From Nematostella vectensis (lineage: Eukaryota; Cnidaria; Anthozoa; Actiniaria; Edwardsiidae): DNA of 64,000 nucleotides. Numbering within the stretch: the stretch's first letter is position 1; each line of letters starts with the position of its first letter. The notes under the pieces were generated by a model that was not told where the DNA came from, did no database searches, and saw only the letters and a program-made list of their open reading frames with translations. The translations under genes and the position numbers were made by a program. Shown piece by piece: positions 23,743 to 39,999 of this stretch. Location: positions 16,677,888 to 16,741,887 of the forward strand of contig NC_064041.1 of assembly GCF_932526225.1 (NCBI RefSeq). Reading direction: 5' to 3'.

Positions 23743-25756
23743 TCAATATTCTAATATGAATATGTCAATATTCTCCCCCCTTACGTCTTTATTTCTATTT
23801 ATTTTATGATTTTCACATGATACCAAAACAGCGTCTTTTTTCTTCGCTAATTTGATGTCATGTACACAATAAAAGAGATGCGCCCGTGCGCATGGCGAGT
23901 CCCCAAGGGACCCAAGACGCCCAAATAGACCTCTATTTTTTGTCATCCACAATCTCGGCGAGCTGTGCGTGGCGTAACCGTATTACAGGCCTGGGATCCT
24001 GGTTATTGTCCTCCCCATTAATGCGCGGGTTGGGATAACCTTGCAAGAGTGTTGTACAGCATATTCGCTCGGAAATATCGGTGCTTGGGGCCTTCGGGTT
24101 CTTTACAGCCTTCCGTAAAAGCCTTGTGCTGCCATACCGATTGGGTAATCCGTATGTATGGTTTCCGTTTTGTTCTTCAGACCGGGTTCGATCCCAGGCC
24201 AATGGGCTTTTTTTTAGTTCGTTTTTTTTTCTTTGTGCTGGCCCCCCCTTAATCCTGATAGGTTTTGCGCAAAAATAATAAAAAAAAGTGAGTTTGCAAA
24301 ATAAGCTTGCTAGATTTATTGATTATATGTATTCAATTTGTTCCTGGGAAGTTAACAAAAAACACAAAGCAAAGAGTTTGAGGAAGTAAACAAGTATGTG
24401 AACTTTAATGTTCTATTTGAAGGGGTGCATTTTGTACAGGGAAGCATACATAGAATGCTTAACTGGTGGAGAGGGAAGAGGTAAAAGTTTATTGAGCATA
24501 ATTTCAACAATAGCAGGGGGAAGAGAGGGGCACTCTCTTCATACAATATTGCAGTTGTTACCTATTATTAAATAAGTTTGTAACATGTCTTTGTTTATTA
24601 AGCAAGGTCTATTTCTGAGACAAGCAAACTCAAGAAAGGCTGTTGAAATAACAGGTGAGTGTTAAAAGAAAAACAATTATCTGATTAGAAAACTACTGTA
24701 GATTCCTTTGCACCAAAATAAGAACAAACTTCATTTTGTTTGTTATTTATGAGGAACGAGATGAGCTCTACAAAGCCATAAAGAAATATGTATTGCTCAT
24801 CTAAATTATACAAGTAAATAATAATATTAAAAAAGTACTACTGTAAGTATCTAGAGTGGTTTTCATTAACCCGTGAAACAAAGTGTGATAGTTAAACGGT
24901 AATAGTTAGTAAAACACAAAAAAGTACAATAGAATCAGATCACCACAAAGTGTAATACGCTAAAGCGTAGTTCACGGGTTAATGAAGGTTTTGACATTTC
25001 AACCTTACATCCACATGAAAGTAATGCCTAATATCGAGTGCCCTACAGTAAGTGTTTTGCAGTCAAGTTGTTTTCTGTTAGTAGGTAAAAAAATATTCTA
25101 AATAATAGTAATCATAGCTATGGTCACCACTTACACATATAGAACTTGTAATGAAAAGAAAGAAAATATATATATATATATATATGCAGTCAAACAACAG
25201 AATTGCATGATAACCTTGAATATATTGAATAAAGGACTGCAAAAAAACATCTTTTGTACTAGTTGCTTGAATTGACCCTTAGCTATTTTTAGCTGAATTC
25301 CCCTCCCCCTCTAAAAAAGAAAATAATAATAATAATAGAACAAAACTAAAAAGAAAACAAACACAACAGAGACCCCCACCAACAATTTTGATTTTTTTTA
25401 CTTTCCTTTAAAAGGGGAGTGTCATGGTTAAGGGATTTGCAATAGCTCTAGAGCCCTGACACAATGAACTTCAGTGAAATTCTAATACTGACTTATAAGC
25501 TTTTGGTACATGTGGGAGACTTTAAACAAAAACAAAACAAAAGAAATGACCACAAACTGTCAATTAACATAGTTTTCAATATAATATTGCATATTATTTA
25601 ATAAGGTATTCACAGCTTTTAAAAAGGTCAACTGTTTGTTGACACTTAAAAGCCTACAATAATCACTGACTCCAGACATGCGCAGTACTATGTTGCTGCC
25701 CCTTTAAAGTAAAATACAGCTTTACTTAGTCAGCGTAGGCAAAATTGCGGATTTTG
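23743..25756. repeat. Tandem unit 12
   Basis: 2,014 bp; TTAA element 24866-24982. GTGCTGGCCCCCCC near 24236 replaces GTGCTGGACCCCC. Confidence 0.95.
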
Positions 25757-27765
25757 TCAATATTCTAATATGAATATGTCAATATTCTCCCCCCTTACGT
25801 CTTTATTTTTATTTATTTTATGCTTTTCACATGATACCAAAACAGCGTCTTTTTTCTTCGCTAATTTGATGTCATGTACACAATGTAAGAGATGCGCCCG
25901 TGCGCATGGCGAGTCCCCAAGGGACCCAAGACGCCCAAATAGACCTCTATTTTTTGTCATCCACAATCTCGGCGAGCTGTGCGTGGCGTAACCGTATTAC
26001 AGGCCTGGGATCCTGGTTATTGTCCTCCCCATTAATGCGCGGGTTGGGATAACCTTGCAAGAGTGTTGTACAGCATATTCGCTCGGTAATATCGGTGCTT
26101 GGGGCCTTCGGGTTCTTTACAGCCTTCCGTAAAAGCCTTGTGCTGCCATACCGATTGGGTAATCCGTATGTATGGTTTCCGTTTTGTTCTTCAGACCGGG
26201 TTCGATCCCAGGCCAATGGGCTTTTTTTTTTATTCGTTTTCTTTCTTTGTGCTTGACCCCCCTAATCCTGATTGGTTTTGCGCAAAAATAATAAAAAAAG
26301 TGAGTTTGCAAAATAAGCTTGCTGGATTTATTGATTATATGTATTTAATTTGTTCGTGGGAAGTTAACAAAAAACACAAAGCAAAGAGTTTGAGGAAGTA
26401 AACAAGTATGTGAACTTTAATGTTCTATTTGAAGGGGCGCATTTTGTACAGGGAAGCATACATAGAATGCTTAACTGGTGGAGAGGGGAGAGGTAACAGT
26501 TTATTGAGCATAATGTCAACAATAGCAGGGGGAAGGGAGGGGCACTCTCTTCATACAATATTGCAGTTGTTACCTATTATTAAATAAGCTTGTAACATGT
26601 CTTTGTTTATTAAGCAAGGTCTATTTCTGAGACAAGCAAACTCAAGTAAGGCTGTTGAAATAACAGGTGAGTGTTAAAAGAAAAACAATTATCTGATTAG
26701 AAAACTACTGTAGATTCCTTTGCACCAAAATAAGAACAAACTTCATTTTGTTTGTTATTTATGAGGAACGAGATGAGCTCTACAAAGCCATGAAGAAATA
26801 TGTATTGCTCATCTAAATTATACAAGTAAATAATAATATTAAAAAAGAACTACTGTAAGTAATTAGAGTGGTTTTCATTAACCCGTGAAACAAAGTGTGA
26901 TAGTTAAACGGTAATAGTTAGTAAAACACAAAAAAGTACAATAGAATCAGATCACCACAAAGTTTAATACGCTAAAGCGTAGTTCACGGGTTAATGAAGG
27001 TTTTGACATTTCAACCTTACATCCACATGAAAGTAATGCCTAATATCGAGTGCCCTACAGTAAGTGTTTTGCAGTCAAGTTGTTTTTTGTTAGTAGGTAA
27101 AAAAATATTCTAAATAATAGTAATCATAGCTATGGTCACCACTTACAAATATAGAACTTGTAATGAAAATAAAGAAAAAAAAATATATATATATATATAT
27201 GCAGTCAAACAACAGAATTGCATGATAACCTTGAATATATTGAATAAAGGACTGCAAAAAAACATCTTTTGTACTAGTTGCTTGAATTGACCCTTGGCTA
27301 TTTTTAGCTGAATTTCCCTCCCCCTCTAAAAAAGAAAATAATAATAATAATAGAACAAAACTAAAAAGAAAACAAACACAACAGAGACCCCCACCAACAA
27401 TTTTGATTTTTTTTACTTTCCTTTTAAAGGGGAGTGTCATGGTTAAGAGATTTGCAATAGCTCTAGAGCCTTGACACAATGAACTTCAGTGAAATTCTAA
27501 TACTGACTTATGAGCTTTTGGTACATGTGGGAGACTTTAAACAAAACAAAAAAAATGACCACAAACTTTCAATTAACATAGTTTTCAATATAATATTGCA
27601 TATTATTTAATAAGGTATTCACAGCTTTTAAAAAGGTCAACTGTTTGTTGACACTTAAAAGCCTACAATAATCACTGACTCCAGACATGCGCAGTACTAT
27701 GTTGCTGCCCCTTTAAAGTAAAATACAGCTTTACTTAGTCAGCGTAGACAAAATTGCGGATTTTG
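25757..27765. repeat. Tandem unit 13
   Basis: 2,009 bp; TTAA element 26878-26994. It has the TTATTCGTTTTCTTTCTTTG variant after the B box that otherwise appears only at 55.1, 57.1 and 61.1 kb, and a cluster of five linked changes at about 26488-26590. Confidence 0.95.
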
Positions 27766-29884
<2,119 letters not shown>

Positions 29885-31304
29885 TCAATATTCTAATATG
29901 AAGATGTCAATATTCTCCCCACTTACGTCTTTATTTCTATTTATTTTATGATTTTCACATGATACCAAAACAGCGTCTTTTTTCTTCGCTAATTTGATGT
30001 CATGTACACAATAAAAGAGATGCTCCCGTGCGCATCGCGAGTCCCCAAGGGAACCAAGACGCCCAAATAGACCTCTATTTTTTGTCATCCACAATCTCGG
30101 CGAGCTGTGCGTGGCGTAACCGTATTACAGGCCTGGGATCCTGGTTATTGTCCTCCCCATTAATGCGCGGGTTGGGATAACCTTGCAAGAGTGTTGTACA
30201 GCATATTCGCTCGGAAATATCGGTGCTTGGGGCCTTCGGGTTCTTTACAGCCTTCCGTAAAAGCCTTGTGCTGCCATACCGATTGGGTAATCCGTATGTA
30301 TGGTTTCCGTTTTGTTCTTCAGACCGGGTTCGATCCCAGGCCAATGGGCTTTTTTTTAGTTCGTTTTTTTTTTCTTTGTGCTGGACCCCCTTAATCCTGA
30401 TAGGTTTTGCGCAAAAATAATAAAAAAAAGTGAGTTTGCAAAATAAGCTTGCTAGATTTATTGATTATATGTATTCAATTTGTTCCTGGGAAGTTAACAA
30501 AAAACACAAAGCAAAGAGTTTGAGGAAGTAAACAAGTATGTGAACTTTAATGTTCTATTTAAAGGGGTGCATTTTGTACAGGGAAGCATACATAGAATGC
30601 TTAACTGGTGGAGAGGGAAGAGGTAAAAGTTTATTGAGCATAATTTCAACAATAGCAGGGGGAAGAGAGGGGCACTCTCTTCATACAATATTGCAGTTGT
30701 TACCTATTATTAAATAAGTTTGTAACATGTCTTTGTTTATTAAGCAAGGTCTATTTCTGAGACAAGCAAACTCAAGTAAGGCTGTTGAAATAACAGGTGA
30801 GTGTTAAAAGAAAAACAATTATCTGATTAGAAAACTACTGTAGATTCCTTTGCACCAAAATAAGAACAAACTTCATTTTGTTTGTTATTTATGAGGAACG
30901 AGATGAGCTCTACAAAGCCATAAAGAAATATGTATTGCTCATCTAAATTATACAAGTAAATAATAATATTAAAAAAGAACTACTGTAAGTATCTAGAGTG
31001 GTTTTCATTAACCCGTGAAACAAAGTGTGATAGTTAAACGGTAATAGTTAGTAAAACACAAAAAAGTACAATAGAATCAGATCACCACAAAGTGTAATAC
31101 GCTAAAGCGTAGTCCACGGGTTAATGAAGGTTTTGACATTTCAACCTTACATCCACATGAAAGTAATGCCTAATATCGAGTGCCCTACAGTAAGTGTTTT
31201 GCAGTCAAGTTGTTTTCTGTTAGTAGGTAAAAAAATATTCTAAATAATAGTAATCATAGCTATGGTCACCACTTACACATATAGAACTTGTAATAAAAAG
31301 AAAG

Positions 31305-31349
<45 letters not shown>

Positions 31350-31911
31350 GTCAAACAACAGAATTGCATGATAACCTTGAATATATTGAATAAAGGACTG
31401 CAAAAAAACATTTTTTGTACTAGTTGCTCTTGAATTGACCCTTGGCTATTTTTAGCTGAATTCCCTTCCCCCTCTAAAAAAGAAAATAATAATAATAATA
31501 GAACAAAACTAAAAAGAAAACAAACACAACAGAGACCCCCACCAACAATTTTGATTTTTTTTACTTTCCTTTAAAAGGGGAGTGTCATGGTTAAGAGATT
31601 TGCAATAGTCCTAGAGCCCTGACACAATGAACTTCAGTGAAATTCTAATACTGACTTATGAGCTTTTGGTACATGTGGGAGACTTTAAACAAAAAAAAAA
31701 ATGACCACAAACTGTCAATTAACATAGTTTTAAATATAATATTGCATATTATTTAATAAGGTATTCACAGCTTTTAAAAAGGTCAACTGTTTGTTGACAC
31801 TTAAAAGCCTACAATAATCACAGACTCCAGACATGCGCAGTACTATGTTGCTGCCCCTTTAAAGTAAAATAAAGCTTTACTTAGTCAGCGTAGACAAAAT
31901 TGCGGATTTTG
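29885..31911. repeat. Tandem unit 15
   Basis: 2,027 bp; TTAA element 31008-31124, whose right inverted repeat is mutated (TCCACGGG). ATGCTCCCGTGCGC near 30021 breaks the GC-rich hairpin. It has a three-base insertion (TTGCTCTTG) near 31427. Confidence 0.95.
31313..31346. repeat. Expanded (AT)17 tract
   Basis: 34 nt of alternating AT lie at the usual site of unit 15. Confidence 0.95.
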
Positions 31912-33920
31912 TCAATATTCTAATATGAATATGTCAATATTCTCCCCCCTTACGTCTTTATTTCTATTTATTTTATGATTTTCACATGATACCAAAACAG
32001 CGTCTTTTTTCTTCGCTAATTTGATGTCATGTACACAATAAAAGAGATGCGCCCGTGCGCATCGCGAGTCCCCAAGGGAACCAAGACGCCCAAATAGACC
32101 TCTATTTTTTGTCATCCACAATCTCGGCGAGCTGTGCGTGGCGTAACCGTGTTACAGGCCTGGGATCCTGGTTATTGTCCTCCCCATTAATGCGCGGGTT
32201 GGGATAACCTTGCAAGAGTGTTGTACAGCATATTCGCTCGGAAATATCGGTGCTTGGGGCCTTCGGGTTCTTTACAGCCTTCCGTAAAAGCCTTGTGCTG
32301 CCATACCGATTGGGTAATCCGTATGTATGGTTTCCGTTTTGTTCTTCAGACCGGGTTCGATCCCAGGCCAATGGGCTTTTTTTTAGTTCGTTTTTTTTTT
32401 CTTTGTGCTGGACCCCCTTAATCCTGATAGGTTTTGCGCAAAAATAATAAAAAAAAAAGTGAGTTTGCAAAATAAGCTTGCTAGATTTATTGATTATATG
32501 TATTCAATTTGTTCCTGGGAAGTTAACAAAAAACACAAAGCAAAGAGTTTGATAAAGTAAACAAGTATGTGAACTTTAATGTTCTGTTTGAAGGGGTGCA
32601 TTTTGTACAGGGAAGCATACATAGAATGCTTAACTGGTGGAGAGGGAAGAGGTAAAAGTTTATTGAGCATAATTTCAACAATAGCAGGGGGAAGAGAGGG
32701 GCACTCTCTTCATACAATATTGCAGTTGTTACCTATTATTAAATAAGTTTGTAACATGTCTTTGTTTATTAAGCAAGGTCTATTTCTGAGACAAGCAAAC
32801 TCAAGTAAGGCTGTTGAAATAACAGGTGAGTGTTAAAAGAAAAACAATTATCTTTAGAAAACTACTGTAGATTCCTTTGCACCAAAATAAGAACAAACTT
32901 CATTTTGTTTGTTATTTATGAGGAACGAGATGAGCTCTACAAAGCCATTAAGAAATATGTCTTGCTCATCTAAATTATACAAGTAAATAATAATATTAAA
33001 AAAGAACTACTGTAAGTATCTAGAGTGGTTTTCATTAACCCGTGAAACAAAGTGTGATAGTTAAACGGCAATAGTTAGTAAAACACAAAAAAGTACAATA
33101 GAATCAGATCACCACAAAGTGTAATACGCTAAAGCGTAGTCCACGGGTTAATGAAGGTTTTGACATTTCAACCTTACATCCACATGAAAGTAATGCCTAA
33201 TATCGAGTGCCCTACAGTAAGTGTTTTGCAGTCAAGTTGTTTTCTGTTAGTAGGTAAAAAAATATTCTAAATAATAGTAATCATAGCTATGGTCACCACT
33301 TACACATATAGAACTTGTAATGAAAAGAAAGAAAAAAATATATATATATATGCAGTCAAACAACAGAATTGCATGATAACCTTGAATATATTGAATAAAG
33401 GACTGCAAAAAACATCTTTTGTACTAGTTGCTTGAATTGACTCTTGGCTATTTTTAGCTGAATTCCCCTCCCCCTCTAAAAAAAAAAAAAATAATAATAA
33501 TAATAGAACAAAACTAAAAAGAAAACAAACACAACAGAGACCCCCACCAACAATTTTGATTTTTTTTACTTTCCTTTAAAAGGGGAGTGTCATGGTTAAG
33601 AGATTTGCAATAGCTCTAGAGCCCTGACACAATGAACTTCAGTGAAATTCTAATACTGACTTATGAGCTTTTGGTACATGTGGGAGACTTTAAACAAAAC
33701 AAAAAAAAAATGACCACAAACTGTCAATTAACATAGTTTTCAATATAATATTTCATATTATTTAATAAGGTATTCACAGCTTTTAAAAAGGTCAACTGTT
33801 TGTTGACACTTAAAAGCCTACAATAATCACTGACTCCAGACATGCGCAGTACTATGTTGCTGCCCCTTTAAAGTAAAATACAGCTTTACTTAGTCAGCGT
33901 AGACAAAATTGCGGATTTTG
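31912..33920. repeat. Tandem unit 16
   Basis: 2,009 bp; TTAA element 33035-33151, which shares the TCCACGGG arm mutation with unit 15. A two-base deletion (GA) lies in ATCTGATTAG near 32853. Confidence 0.95.
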
Positions 33921-35923
33921 TCAATATTCTAATATGAATATGTCAATATTCTCCCCCCTTACGTCTTTATTTCTATTTATTTTATGATTTTCACATGATA
34001 CCAAAACAGCGTCTTTTTTCTTCGCTAATTTGATGTCATGTACACAATAAAAGAGATGCGCCCGTGCGCATGGCGAGTCCCCAAGGGACCCAAGACGCCC
34101 AAATAGACCTCTATTTTTTGTCATCCACAATCTCGGCGAGCTGTGCGTGGCGTAACCGTATTACAGGCCTGGGATCCTGGTTATTGTCCTCCCCATTAAT
34201 GCGCGGGTTGGGATAACCTTGCAAGAGTGTTGTACAGCATATTCGCTCGGAAATATCGGTGCCTGGGGCCTTCGGGTTCTTTACAGCCTTCCGTAAAAGC
34301 CTTGTGCTGCCATACCGATTGGGTAATCCGTATGTATGGTTTCCGTTTTGTTCTTCAGACCGGGTTCGATCCCAGGCCAATGGGCTTTTTTTTAGTTCGT
34401 TTTTTTTTCTTTGTGCTGGACCCCCTTAATCCTGATAGGTTTTGCGCAAAAATAATAAAAAAAAGTGAGTTTGCAAAATAAGCTTGCTAGATTTATTGAT
34501 TATATGTATTCAATTTGTTCCTGGGAAGTTAACAAAAAACACAAAGCAAAGAGTTTGAGGAAGTAAACAAGTATGTGAACTTTAATGTTCTATTTGAAGG
34601 GGTGCATTTTGTACAGGGAAGCATACATAGAATGCTTAACTGGTGGAGAGGGGAGAGGTAACAGTTTATTGAGCATAATGTCAACAATAGCAGGGGGAAG
34701 GGAGGGGCACTCTCTTCATACAATATTGCAGTTGTTACCTATTATTAAATAAGCTTGTATTATGTCTTTGTTTATTAAGCAAGGTCTATTTCTGAGACAA
34801 GCAAACTCAAGTAAGGCTGTTGAAATAACAGGTGAGTGTTAAAAGAAAAACAATTATCTGATTAGAAAACTACTGTAGATTCCTTTGCACCAAAATAAGA
34901 ACAAACTTCATTTTGTTTGTTATTTATGAGGAACGAGATGAGCTCTACAAAGCCATAAAGAAATATGTATTGCTCATCTAAATTATACAAGTAAATAATA
35001 ATATTAAAAAAGAACTACTGTAAGTATCTAGAGTGGTTTTCATTAACCCGTGAAACAAAGTGTGATAGTTAAACGGTAATAGTTAGTAAAACACAAAAAA
35101 GTACAATAGAATCAGATCACCACAAAGTGTAATACGCTAAAGCGTAGTTCACGGGTTAATGAAGGTTTTGACATTTCAACCTTACATCCACATGAAAGTA
35201 ATGCCTAATATCGAGTGCCCTACAGTAAGTGTTTTGCAGTCAAGTTGTTTTCTGTTAGTAGGTAAAAAAATATCCTAAATAATAGTAATCATAGCTATGG
35301 TCACCACTTACACATATAGAACTTGTAATGAAAAGAAAGAAAAAAAAATATATATATGTAGTCAAACAACAGAATTGCATGATAACCTTGAATATATTGA
35401 ATAAAGGACTGCAAAAAAACATCTTTTGTACTAGTTGCTTGAATTGACCCTTGGCTATTTTTAGCTGAATTCCCCTCCCCCTCTAAAAAAGAAAATAATA
35501 ATAATAATAGAACAAAACTAAAAAGAAAACAAACACAACAGAGACCCCCACCAACAATTTTGATTTTTTTTACTTTCCTTTAAAAGGGGAGTGTCATGGT
35601 TAAGAGATTTGCAATAGCTCTAGAGCCCTGACACAATGAACTTCAGTGAAATTCTAATACTGACTTATGAGCTTTTGGTACATGTGGGAGACTTTAAACA
35701 AAACAAAAAAAAATGACCACAAACTGTCAATTAACATAGTTTTCAATATAATATTGCATATTATTTAATAAGGTATTCACAGCTTTTAAAAAGGTCAACT
35801 GTTTGTTGACACTTAAAAGCCTACAATAATCACTGACTCCAGACATGCGCAGTACTATGTTGCTGCCCCTTTAAAGTAAAATACAGCTTTACGTAGTCAG
35901 CGTAGACAAAATTGCGGATTTTG
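33921..35923. repeat. Tandem unit 17
   Basis: 2,003 bp; TTAA element 35043-35159. Five linked variants at about 34652-34755 match unit 13 rather than its neighbours. Confidence 0.95.
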
Positions 35924-37342
35924 TCAATATTCTAATATGAATATGTCAATATTCTTCCCCTTACGTCTTTATTTCTATTTATTTTATGATTTTCACATGA
36001 TACCAAAACAGCGTCTTTTTTCTTCGCTAATTTGATGTCATGTACACAATAAAAGAGATGCGCCCGTGCGCATGGCGAGTCCCCAAGGGAACCAAGATGC
36101 CCAAATATACCTCTATTTTTTGTCATCCACAATCTCGGCGAGCTGTGCGAGGCGTAACCGTATTACAGGCCTGGGATCTTGGTTATTGTCCTCCCCATTA
36201 ATGCGCGGGTTGGGATAACCTTGCAAGAGTGTTGTACAGCATATTAGCTCGGAAATATCGGTGCTTGGGGCCTTCGGGTTCTTTACAGCCTTCCGTAAAA
36301 GCCTTGTGCTGCCATACCGATTGGGTAATCCGTATGTATGGTTTCCGTTTTGTTCTTCAGACCGGGTTCGATCCCAGGCCAATGGGCTTTTTTTTTTAGT
36401 TCGTTTTTTTTTCTTTGTGCTGGACCCCTCTTAATCCTGATAGGTTTTGCGCAAAAATAATAAAAAAAAGTGAGTTTGCAAAATAAGCTTGCTAGATTTA
36501 TTGATTATATGTATTCAATTTGTTCCTGGGAAGTTAACAAAAAACACAAAGCAAAGAGTTTGAGGAAGTAAACAAGTATGTGAACTTTAATGTTCTATTT
36601 GAAGGGGTGCATTTTGTACAGGGAAGCATACATAGAATGCTTAACTGGTGGAGAGGGAAGAGGTAAAAGTTTATTGAGCATAATTTCAACAATAGCAGGG
36701 GGAAGAGAGGGGCACTCTCTTCATACAATATTGCAGTTTTTACCTATTATTAAATAAGTTTGTAACATGTCTTTGTTTATTAAGCAAGGTCTATTTCTGA
36801 GACAAGCAAACTCAAGTAAGGCTGTTGAAATAACAGGTGAGTGTTAAAAGAATAACAATTATCTGATTAGAAAACTACTGTAAATTCCTTTGCACCAAAA
36901 TAAGAACAAACTTCATTTTGTTTGTTATTTATGAGGAACGAGATGAGCTCTACAAAGCCATAAAGAAATATGTATTGCTCATCTAAATTATACAAGTAAA
37001 TAATAATATTAAAAAAGAACTACTGTAAGTATCTAGAGTGGTTTTCATTAACCCGTGAAACAAAGTGTGATAGTTAAACAGTAATAGTTAGTAAAACACA
37101 AAAAAGTACAATAGAATCAGATCACCACAAAGTGTAATACGCTAAAGCGTAGTTCACGGGTTAATGAAGGTTTTGACATTTCAACCTTACATCCACATGA
37201 AAGTAATGCCTAATATGGAGTGCCCTACAGTAAGTGTTTTGCAGTCAAGTTGTTTTCTGTTAGTAGGTAAAAAATATTCTAAATAATAGTTATCATAGCT
37301 ATGGTCACCACTTAAACATATAGAACTTGTAATGAAAAGAAA

Positions 37343-37429
<87 letters not shown>

Positions 37430-37991
37430 GTCAAACAACAGAATTGCATGATAACCTTGAATATATTTAATAAAGGACTGCAAAAAAACATCTTTTGTAC
37501 TAGTTGCTTGAATTGACCCTTGGCTATTTTTAGCTGAATTCCCCTCCCCCTCTAAAAAAGAAAATAATAATAATAATAGAACAAAACTAAAAAGAAAACA
37601 AAAACAACAGAGACCCCCACCAACAATTTTGATTTTTTTTACTTTCCTTTAAAAGGGGAGTGTCATGGTTAAGAGATTTGCAATAGCTCTAAAGCCCTGA
37701 CACAATGAACTTCAGTGAAATTCTTATACTGACTTATGAGCTTTTGGTACATGTGGGAGACTTTAAACAAAACAAAAAAAATGACCACAAACTGTCAATT
37801 AACATAGTTTTCAATATAATATTGCATATTATTTAATAAGGTATTCACAGCTTTTAAAAAGGTCAACTGTTTGTTGACACTTAAAAGCCTACAATAATCA
37901 CTGACTCCAGACATGCGCAGTACTATGTTGCTGCCCCTTTAAAGTAAAATACAGCTTTACTTAGTCAGCGTAGACAAAATTGCGGATTTTG
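35924..37991. repeat. Tandem unit 18
   Basis: 2,068 bp; TTAA element 37048-37164. It has the ATTCTTCCCCTTACG and AAATATACCTC variants shared with the units at 42.0, 46.0 kb and partly 49.3 kb. Confidence 0.95.
37345..37426. repeat. Expanded (AT)n tract with one AA interruption
   Basis: 82 nt are almost pure AT, broken once near 37391-37393. It is the second longest allele in the window. Confidence 0.97.
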
Positions 37992-39999
37992 TCAATATTG
38001 TAATATGAAGATGTCAATATTCTCCCCCCTTACGTCTTTATTTCTATTTATTTTATGCTTTTCACATGATACCAAAACAGCGTCTTTTTTCTTCGCTAAT
38101 TTGATGTCATGTACACAATAAAAGAGATGCGCCCGTGCGCATGGCGAGTCCCCAAGGGACCCAAGACGCCCAAATAGACCTCTATTTTTTGTCATCCACA
38201 ATCTCGGCGAGCTGTGCGTGGCGTAACCGTATTACAGGCCTGGGATCCTGGTTATTGTCCTCCCCATTAATGCGCGGGTTGGGATAACCTTGCAAGAGTG
38301 TTGTACAGCATATTCGCTCGGAAATATCGGTGCTTGGGGCCTTCGGGTTCTTTACAGCCTTCCGTAAAAGCCTTGTGCTGCCATACCGATTGGGTAATCC
38401 GTATGTATGGTTTCCGTTTTGTTCTTCAGACCGGGTTCGATCCCAGGCCAATGGGCTTTTTTTTAGTTCGTTTTTTTTTCTTTGTGCTGGACCCCCTTAA
38501 TCCTGATAGGTTTTGCGCAAAAATAATAAAAAAAAGAAGTGAGTTTGCAAAATAAGCTTGCTAGATTTATTGATTATATGTATTCAATTTGTTCCTGGGA
38601 AGTTAACAAAAAACACAAAGCAAAGAGTTTGAGGAAGTAAACAAGTATGTGAACTTTAATGTTCTATTTGAAGGGGTGCATTTTGTACAGGGAAGCATAC
38701 ATAGAATGCTTAACTGGTGGAGAGGGAAGAGGTAAAAGTTTATTGAGCATAATTTCAACAATAGCAGGGGGAAGAGAGGGGCACTCTCGTCATACAATAT
38801 TGCAGTTGTTACCTATTATTAAATAAGTTTGTAACATGTCTTTGTTTATTAAGCAAGGTCTATTTCTGAGACAAGCAAACTCAAGTAAGGCTGTTGAAAT
38901 AACAGGTGAGTGTTAAAAGAAAAACAATTATCTGATTAGAAAACTACTGTAGATTCCTTTGCACCAAAATAAGAACAAACTTCATTTTGTTTGTTATTTA
39001 TGAGGAACGAGATGAGCTCTACAAAGCCATAAAGAAATATGTATTGCTCATCTAAATTATACAAGTAAATAATAATATTAAAAAAGAACTACTGTAAGTA
39101 TCTAGAGTGGTTTTCATTAACCCGTGAAACAAAGTGTGATAGTTAAACGGTAATAGTTAGTAAAACACAAAAAAGTACAATAGAATCAGATCACCACAAA
39201 GTGTAATACGCTAAAGCGTAGTTCACGGGTTAATGAAGGTTTTGACATTTCAACCTTACATCCACATGAAAGTAATGCCTAATATCGAGTGCCCTACAGT
39301 AAGTGTTTTGCAGTCAAGTTGTTTTCTGTTAGTAGGTAAAAAAATATTCTAAATAATAGTAATCATAGCTATGGTCACCACTTACACATATAAAACTTGT
39401 AATGAAAAGAAAGAAAAAAAAAATATATATATGCAGTCAAACAACAGAATTGCATGATAACCTTGAATATATTGAATAAAGGACTGCAAAAAAAACATCT
39501 TTTGTACTAGTTGCTTGAATTGACCCTTGGCTATTTTTAGCTGAATTCCCCTCCCCCTCTTAAAAAAGAAAATAATAATAATAATAGAACAAAACTAAAA
39601 AGAAAACAAACACAACAGAGACCCCCACCAACAATTTTGATTTTTTTTACTTTCCTTTAAAAGGGGAGTGTCATGGTTAAGAGATTTGCAATAGCTCTAG
39701 AGCCCTGACACAATGAACTTCAGTGAAATTCTAATACTGACTTATGAGCTTTTGGTACATGTGGGAGACTTTAAACAAAACAAAAAAAATGACCACAAAC
39801 TGTCAATTAACATAGTTTTCAATATAATATTGCATATTATTTAATAAGGTATTCACAGCTTTTAAAAAGGTCAACTGTTTGTTGACACTTAAAAGCCTAC
39901 AATAATCACTGACTCCAGACATGCGCAGTACTATGTTGCTGCCCCTTTAAAGTAAAATAAAGCTTTACTTAGTCAGCGTAGACAAAATTGCGGATTTTG
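37992..39999. repeat. Tandem unit 19
   Basis: 2,008 bp; TTAA element 39117-39233. Its distal part (CATATAAAACTTG near 39390) begins the first copy of the two-unit higher-order repeat. Confidence 0.95.
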
